A stretch of DNA of 12,787 nucleotides from an archaeon (GTDB lineage: Archaea; Nanobdellota; Nanobdellia; Pacearchaeales; GW2011-AR1), in NCBI GenBank assembly GCA_030699005.1, contig JAUYLQ010000004.1, positions 1 to 12,787 on the forward strand, written 5' to 3'. The translations under genes and the position numbers were made by a program. Position 1 is the stretch's first letter, and each line of letters starts with the position of its first letter. The notes below the pieces were generated by a model that saw nothing but the letters and a program-made list of their open reading frames with translations, made no database searches and was not told the origin of the DNA. Below, one piece after another: positions 10,335 to 12,787 of the stretch.

Positions 10335-11711
10335 ATGAGAAAAAGTCTTTTGGCACTTCTGTTCCCTTTATTGCTCGGAGGATGTTCAACATTCGATAAA
10401 ATTACAAAAAATGAAGAGGAGATAAAGGAAATTGATACAGTTTATGTAGAAACATCTTCTAATCCCCTTGACACTCTTAAAGGTGAATCCGCCTACATAA
10501 AAGCAAAAGAATTTTTTGAAACAGCAGAAAGATTTTATGAAATGGGGAAAGATGATTCTGCAAAAGTATACTTTAGTAAGGGAACAAAACTCTTGTCACA
10601 GTCAAACCTTTCATCAAATGATTATAATTTTATTGATATTAGAGAGAGCCTTGATAACCTAGAACGGTACAAAAGACAAAAAGAAGCGATTGAAAATGGA
10701 ATTGAACTTTCAAAGGATGAAATAGAAAAAATAGAACAAAAATTTCCAATTGGAGAAAAATTTGCAAAAAAGGTTGCTTATTATGAAAAGCTTTTCGAAA
10801 CTAAAAAAAATGAATGGTTCCTAAGTTCTTTTGAAAGGTTTTTGCAATACGAACCATACCTTGATTCACTATTAAAAGAAAATAACCAGCCTGAAATTAT
10901 AAAATATATGTATCCTATTGAAAGCGCCATGGAACTTTCTATAAAGTCTAAAGCAGGAGCAAAAGGAATTGCACAATTTATGAACCAAACCGGAAAGTTA
11001 TGGGGTCTCGAAATTTTAGGGCTCTGGTATGATGAAAGGCTTGACCCCCTGAAAGCAATTCCTGCTTCCCTCAAATATTTGGAGTACCTCTTGTCTGACT
11101 TTCAAGATCCCAATCTTGCAATTGCTAGTTACAACTGCGGGGAAGGAAGAGTAGCAGATGAATTAAGGAAATTTAACTCATTTAATTTTGATGAACTTTT
11201 GTCAAAAAATGTTCTTCCAAGGGAAACTATTGAACACCTTCCAAAAATTTATGCTTACAAAGATTTAAGTGAAAGAACAAGACTTGAAACCCCAAAAAAA
11301 GACGAAGTATTGGAAAAACTTTTGACCAACAATTTTGATACCGTAATTGTCAGAAAACAAACTAGCCTGAATACAATAGCAAAGGCGATTGGGATTCCTA
11401 TGAACGAGCTAAAATCATACAACCCTGCATACGGTTTTGATGCAACTCCTCCTGAAAAAATGGTTAAAGAAGAATATGCTTTTGAAATTAGAATCCCAAA
11501 AGGAACAAGGGAAAAATTTAATGAAGAATATTTAAAAATAAACGAGCCATTCAAATTCGAGGCTGGCTCTTACGTGATTAAAAAGGGCGATACCCTCTCA
11601 AAAATTGCCGCAAAATTCAAAATTTCGCTCTATGATTTAAAAAAAGCAAATGGATTCCCGGATCCAAAAAAATTGGCTCTTGGAAGGAGACTAATAATCC
11701 CAGAAAGATAA
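10335..11711 (+). CDS. MltD-like lipoprotein lytic transglycosylase with LysM repeats
   Basis: 458 residues from ATG 10335; TTG 10332 would add one. The N-terminus MRKSLLALLFPLLLGGC is a signal peptide ending in a lipobox, with the lipidated Cys at residue 17. A charged helical region (about 45-185) leads into an SLT domain (about 188-275): YPIESAMELS with the catalytic Glu196, KAGAKGIAQFMNQTGKLWGL, then DERLDPLKAIPASLKYLEYL and AIASYNCGEGRV, matching the MltD type throughout. Next come a divergent LysM (about 334-388) and a clear C-terminal LysM (about 412-457, YVIKKGDTLSKIAAKFKIS to LGRRLIIP). Such enzymes cleave murein glycan strands with anhydro-product formation. The window is otherwise archaeal, and archaea of this kind are not expected to make murein, so a foreign substrate (neighbouring bacterial wall) or a changed one is implied. 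Codon style and promoter look native. Confidence 0.9.
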   Translation: MRKSLLALLFPLLLGGCSTFDKITKNEEEIKEIDTVYVETSSNPLDTLKGESAYIKAKEFFETAERFYEMGKDDSAKVYFSKGTKLLSQSNLSSNDYNFIDIRESLDNLERYKRQKEAIENGIELSKDEIEKIEQKFPIGEKFAKKVAYYEKLFETKKNEWFLSSFERFLQYEPYLDSLLKENNQPEIIKYMYPIESAMELSIKSKAGAKGIAQFMNQTGKLWGLEILGLWYDERLDPLKAIPASLKYLEYLLSDFQDPNLAIASYNCGEGRVADELRKFNSFNFDELLSKNVLPRETIEHLPKIYAYKDLSERTRLETPKKDEVLEKLLTNNFDTVIVRKQTSLNTIAKAIGIPMNELKSYNPAYGFDATPPEKMVKEEYAFEIRIPKGTREKFNEEYLKINEPFKFEAGSYVIKKGDTLSKIAAKFKISLYDLKKANGFPDPKKLALGRRLIIPER

Positions 11712-11748
11712 TTAAATCTAAAAACTGAATACAATTCTTAAAATCAAT

Positions 11749-11903
11749 ATCCTCCTAGTTCAACGGACAGAACACTTCGTTGCGGAGCAAAGGACACTAG
11801 GATTTCCTACTGCCATATCTTCCCTTAAGATAGGTGATAGGAAAGAAATGAGAACACTAAGCACAAAATCGAAGAAGTCGGGGTTCAATTCCCCGGGAGG
11901 ATG
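11749..11903 (+). tRNA. tRNA-Arg (anticodon GCG) with long intron
   Basis: Acceptor ATCCTCC (11749-11755) pairs with GGAGGAT (11896-11902); discriminator G11903. The D-arm is GTTC/GAAC with loop AACGGACA. The anticodon stem CTTCG (11775-11779) pairs with CGAAG (11870-11874) and the loop TTGCGG carries GCG at 11782-11784. T-arm CGGGG-TTCAATT-CCCCG. A15 and T48 form a compensated Levitt pair. About 83 nt of intron (11786-11868, plus or minus one base) sit at position 37/38. The intron holds a long hairpin with TTTCCTA/TAGGAAA and TATCTT/AAGATA. The bulge-helix-bulge is weak: only three pairs in the central helix and a short second helix. Exon bases GAACACT (11770-11776) recur in the intron (11852-11858). 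The stop of the facing gene is 3 nt away. Confidence 0.92.
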
Positions 11904-11906
11904 TTT

Positions 11907-12176
11907 TTATTTTTGAATGTGAAATTTTCCATCATATTTCAGTTCAAAATCTTCAATTTGATTTCTTCTGAAGGGAATACTTTCTAGTCCAAAACTTTCT
12001 AAATTTTTGTTTGTTATAAAAAGCCCTTCCAATGAAGAAACAACTCTATCTCTTCCAGAACTATTTTTTATATAAACAATTAAATCATAATTACTTTTTG
12101 GGTTTGGTTCACTTTCTCTTGTCGAATCATAAAACTTCCCAACAAAGTAAAAGTATTGCCTTTGTTTTATCTCCAT
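11907..12176 (-). CDS. Hypothetical protein, 89 residues, third gene after radA
   Basis: Not recognised. From ATG 12176 the protein begins MEIKQRQYFYFVGKFYDSTR; a GTG at 12185 would add three residues and overlap the previous gene by 8 nt. I prefer ATG, which comes one base after the preceding stop codon and has AAGGA 11 nt upstream, while the same site is too close to the GTG. The chain is charged and aromatic-rich with alternating strand-like segments (YDLIVYIKN, VVSSLEGLFI, DFELKYDGKFHI), suggesting a small beta or alpha/beta domain; no membrane segment or signal. Tight spacing points to an operon with radA and the 72-residue gene. Confidence 0.6.
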   Translation of the reverse strand: MEIKQRQYFYFVGKFYDSTRESEPNPKSNYDLIVYIKNSSGRDRVVSSLEGLFITNKNLESFGLESIPFRRNQIEDFELKYDGKFHIQK

Positions 12177-12177
12177 T

Positions 12178-12396
12178 TTAATCACATTCCTTTAAGGTTT
12201 GTGCCCGGTCTTTAAACTTCTGGCTGTCAGACCTAATTATTTCAAACCTGTAAAGTTCTTCCTCAGTTATCCATGAAGGGACCTCCTCATGAATTGCAGT
12301 CTTAATAACGGGGGAGTAAACCTCTTCTGAACACTTCTGAAGATAATTATCCCATATCTTGTTTTTTATTAAATACTGAAATTTTTCTTTTTCCAT
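12178..12396 (-). CDS. Hypothetical protein, 72 residues, directly after radA
   Basis: Not recognised. Small, charged, mostly helical in appearance (MEKEKFQYLIKNKIWDNYLQ at the start), with two Cys, no membrane segment. Its ATG is 2 nt after the radA stop codon, and a strong Shine-Dalgarno sits in the last codons of radA, so it is translationally linked to radA. The next gene starts one base after its stop. The unit radA plus two small genes suggests accessory proteins or simply passengers of the recombinase transcript; nothing in the sequence tells which. Confidence 0.68.
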   Translation of the reverse strand: MEKEKFQYLIKNKIWDNYLQKCSEEVYSPVIKTAIHEEVPSWITEEELYRFEIIRSDSQKFKDRAQTLKECD

Positions 12397-12398
12397 TT

Positions 12399-12787
12399 TT
12401 ACTCCTCCTTATCTTTTATTCCGTGACTTGTAACGTAATAAATTGCTTCTCCATCGGGCAAGTTTGGACTGTCAATTAATTTTGCTACTCTTGAACCCTG
12501 CTTTGCTCTCCTTAAATACAACCTGAATGTTGAAGCGTGTCCGACGATATTGCCCCCGATTGCAGTAGTTGGGTCTCCAAACATTTGCGCTGGGTTCGCC
12601 ATTACCTGATTTGTAACATAAACTGCTAAATTGTGGCTTTCTGCAAGCCTCATTAATTCATGCATATACCTATTCAATTTCTGTTGCCTGTCTGCAAGCT
12701 GCCCTCTTCCTGAAAACTCTGCCCTAAAGTGTGCCGTTAAAGAATCTATCACAACAAGTTTTATTGGCTCTCCAGATTTTATGAGTT
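12399..12787 (-). CDS. radA: DNA recombinase RadA, C-terminal part (cut by window edge)
   Basis: Archaeal RecA/Rad51-family strand-exchange ATPase of homologous recombination. Only the C-terminal ~128 residues lie in the window; the frame is open to 12787. The visible part starts LIKSGEPIKLVVIDSLTAHF, containing Walker B (LVVID), then EFSGRGQLADRQQKLNRYMH, VYVTNQVMANPAQMFGD with the L1 region, TTAIGGNIVGHASTFRLYLR with L2, and the end ending in GIKDKEE. All are strongly typical of RadA. A GTG within the Walker B region (12752) is not a start. The family's ATG, N-terminal domain and Walker A lie outside. Two small genes follow in the same direction. Confidence 0.95.
   Translation of the reverse strand, partial: LIKSGEPIKLVVIDSLTAHFRAEFSGRGQLADRQQKLNRYMHELMRLAESHNLAVYVTNQVMANPAQMFGDPTTAIGGNIVGHASTFRLYLRRAKQGSRVAKLIDSPNLPDGEAIYYVTSHGIKDKEE
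12402..12410 (-). promoter_or_regulatory. Shine-Dalgarno inside the radA 3' end
   Basis: AAGGAGGAG on the minus strand encodes the last three sense codons of radA (Lys-Glu-Glu) and lies 5 nt before the next ATG at 12396. It fixes that start and couples the two genes. Confidence 0.75.

Noticed and set aside
12399..12752. Complete 117-residue protein starting at GTG 12752
   Set aside because: The frame stays open to the window edge and the upstream codons complete the RadA Walker B motif, so this is the tail of radA.

Overview
The window reads as a chromosomal segment of an A+T-rich archaeon with small, compact genes, most likely a DPANN lineage (Pacearchaeota/Woesearchaeota type). The evidence is archaeal RNase P RNA, eS17, uS15, aIF2-alpha, Nop10 and RadA, two tRNA genes with bulge-helix-bulge type introns, and many start codons that sit 24-27 nt after a TATA box (leaderless transcripts). 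Several proteins are shortened compared with their families. The phylum is an inference from gene content and style, not from a tree.

Layout. (1) 17-911, minus: two-gene unit, a small two-helix membrane protein then a pilin-like secreted protein. (2) 980-1322: tRNA-Phe, preceded by two tandem hairpins that copy its 5' half and followed by a unit ending in a 26-bp perfect copy of its 3' end. (3) 1405-1632: small orphan gene, convergent with the RNase P RNA gene (1639-1967, minus). (4) 2055-2521: eS17 and an intron-bearing tRNA with anticodon CAT, followed by two 33-nt repeats that each end in a copy of the tRNA 3' end. (5) 2587-2747, minus: a promoter, nested inverted repeats and a terminator-like hairpin that look like an unannotated small RNA or tiny-peptide gene. 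(6) YjbQ-family gene and tRNA-Cys, minus. (7) uS15 and a DHH-family (RecJ-like) phosphoesterase. (8) A second pilin-like gene, divergent from aIF2-alpha across one shared near-palindromic TATA element. (9) A Nudix-fold protein with a damaged catalytic box, the 45-residue Nop10 (too short for usual ORF cut-offs), then a full-length RelA/SpoT homologue. (10) A family-4 uracil-DNA glycosylase divergent from nucleoside diphosphate kinase, again over one shared TATA element. (11) A bacterial-type lipoprotein lytic transglycosylase with LysM repeats. (12) tRNA-Arg(GCG) with a long structured intron. (13) 11907 to the end, minus: radA (cut by the window edge) followed by two unknown small genes.

How it fits together. 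Most genes are information-processing housekeeping: ribosomal proteins, translation initiation, rRNA modification, tRNA genes and tRNA processing, DNA repair and recombination, NTP balance. Three translation genes (eS17, uS15, aIF2-alpha) carry the same core promoter at exactly the same distance from the ATG. On this background sit apparently bacterial-style functions: a long RSH enzyme with intact alarmone synthetase and dead hydrolase domain, and an MltD-like murein transglycosylase with a lipobox, in a cell that is not expected to make murein. The most unusual DNA is around the tRNA genes: repeated tRNA halves that fold on their own, and a tRNA whose elbow pair 19-56 is changed on both sides (T19/A56).
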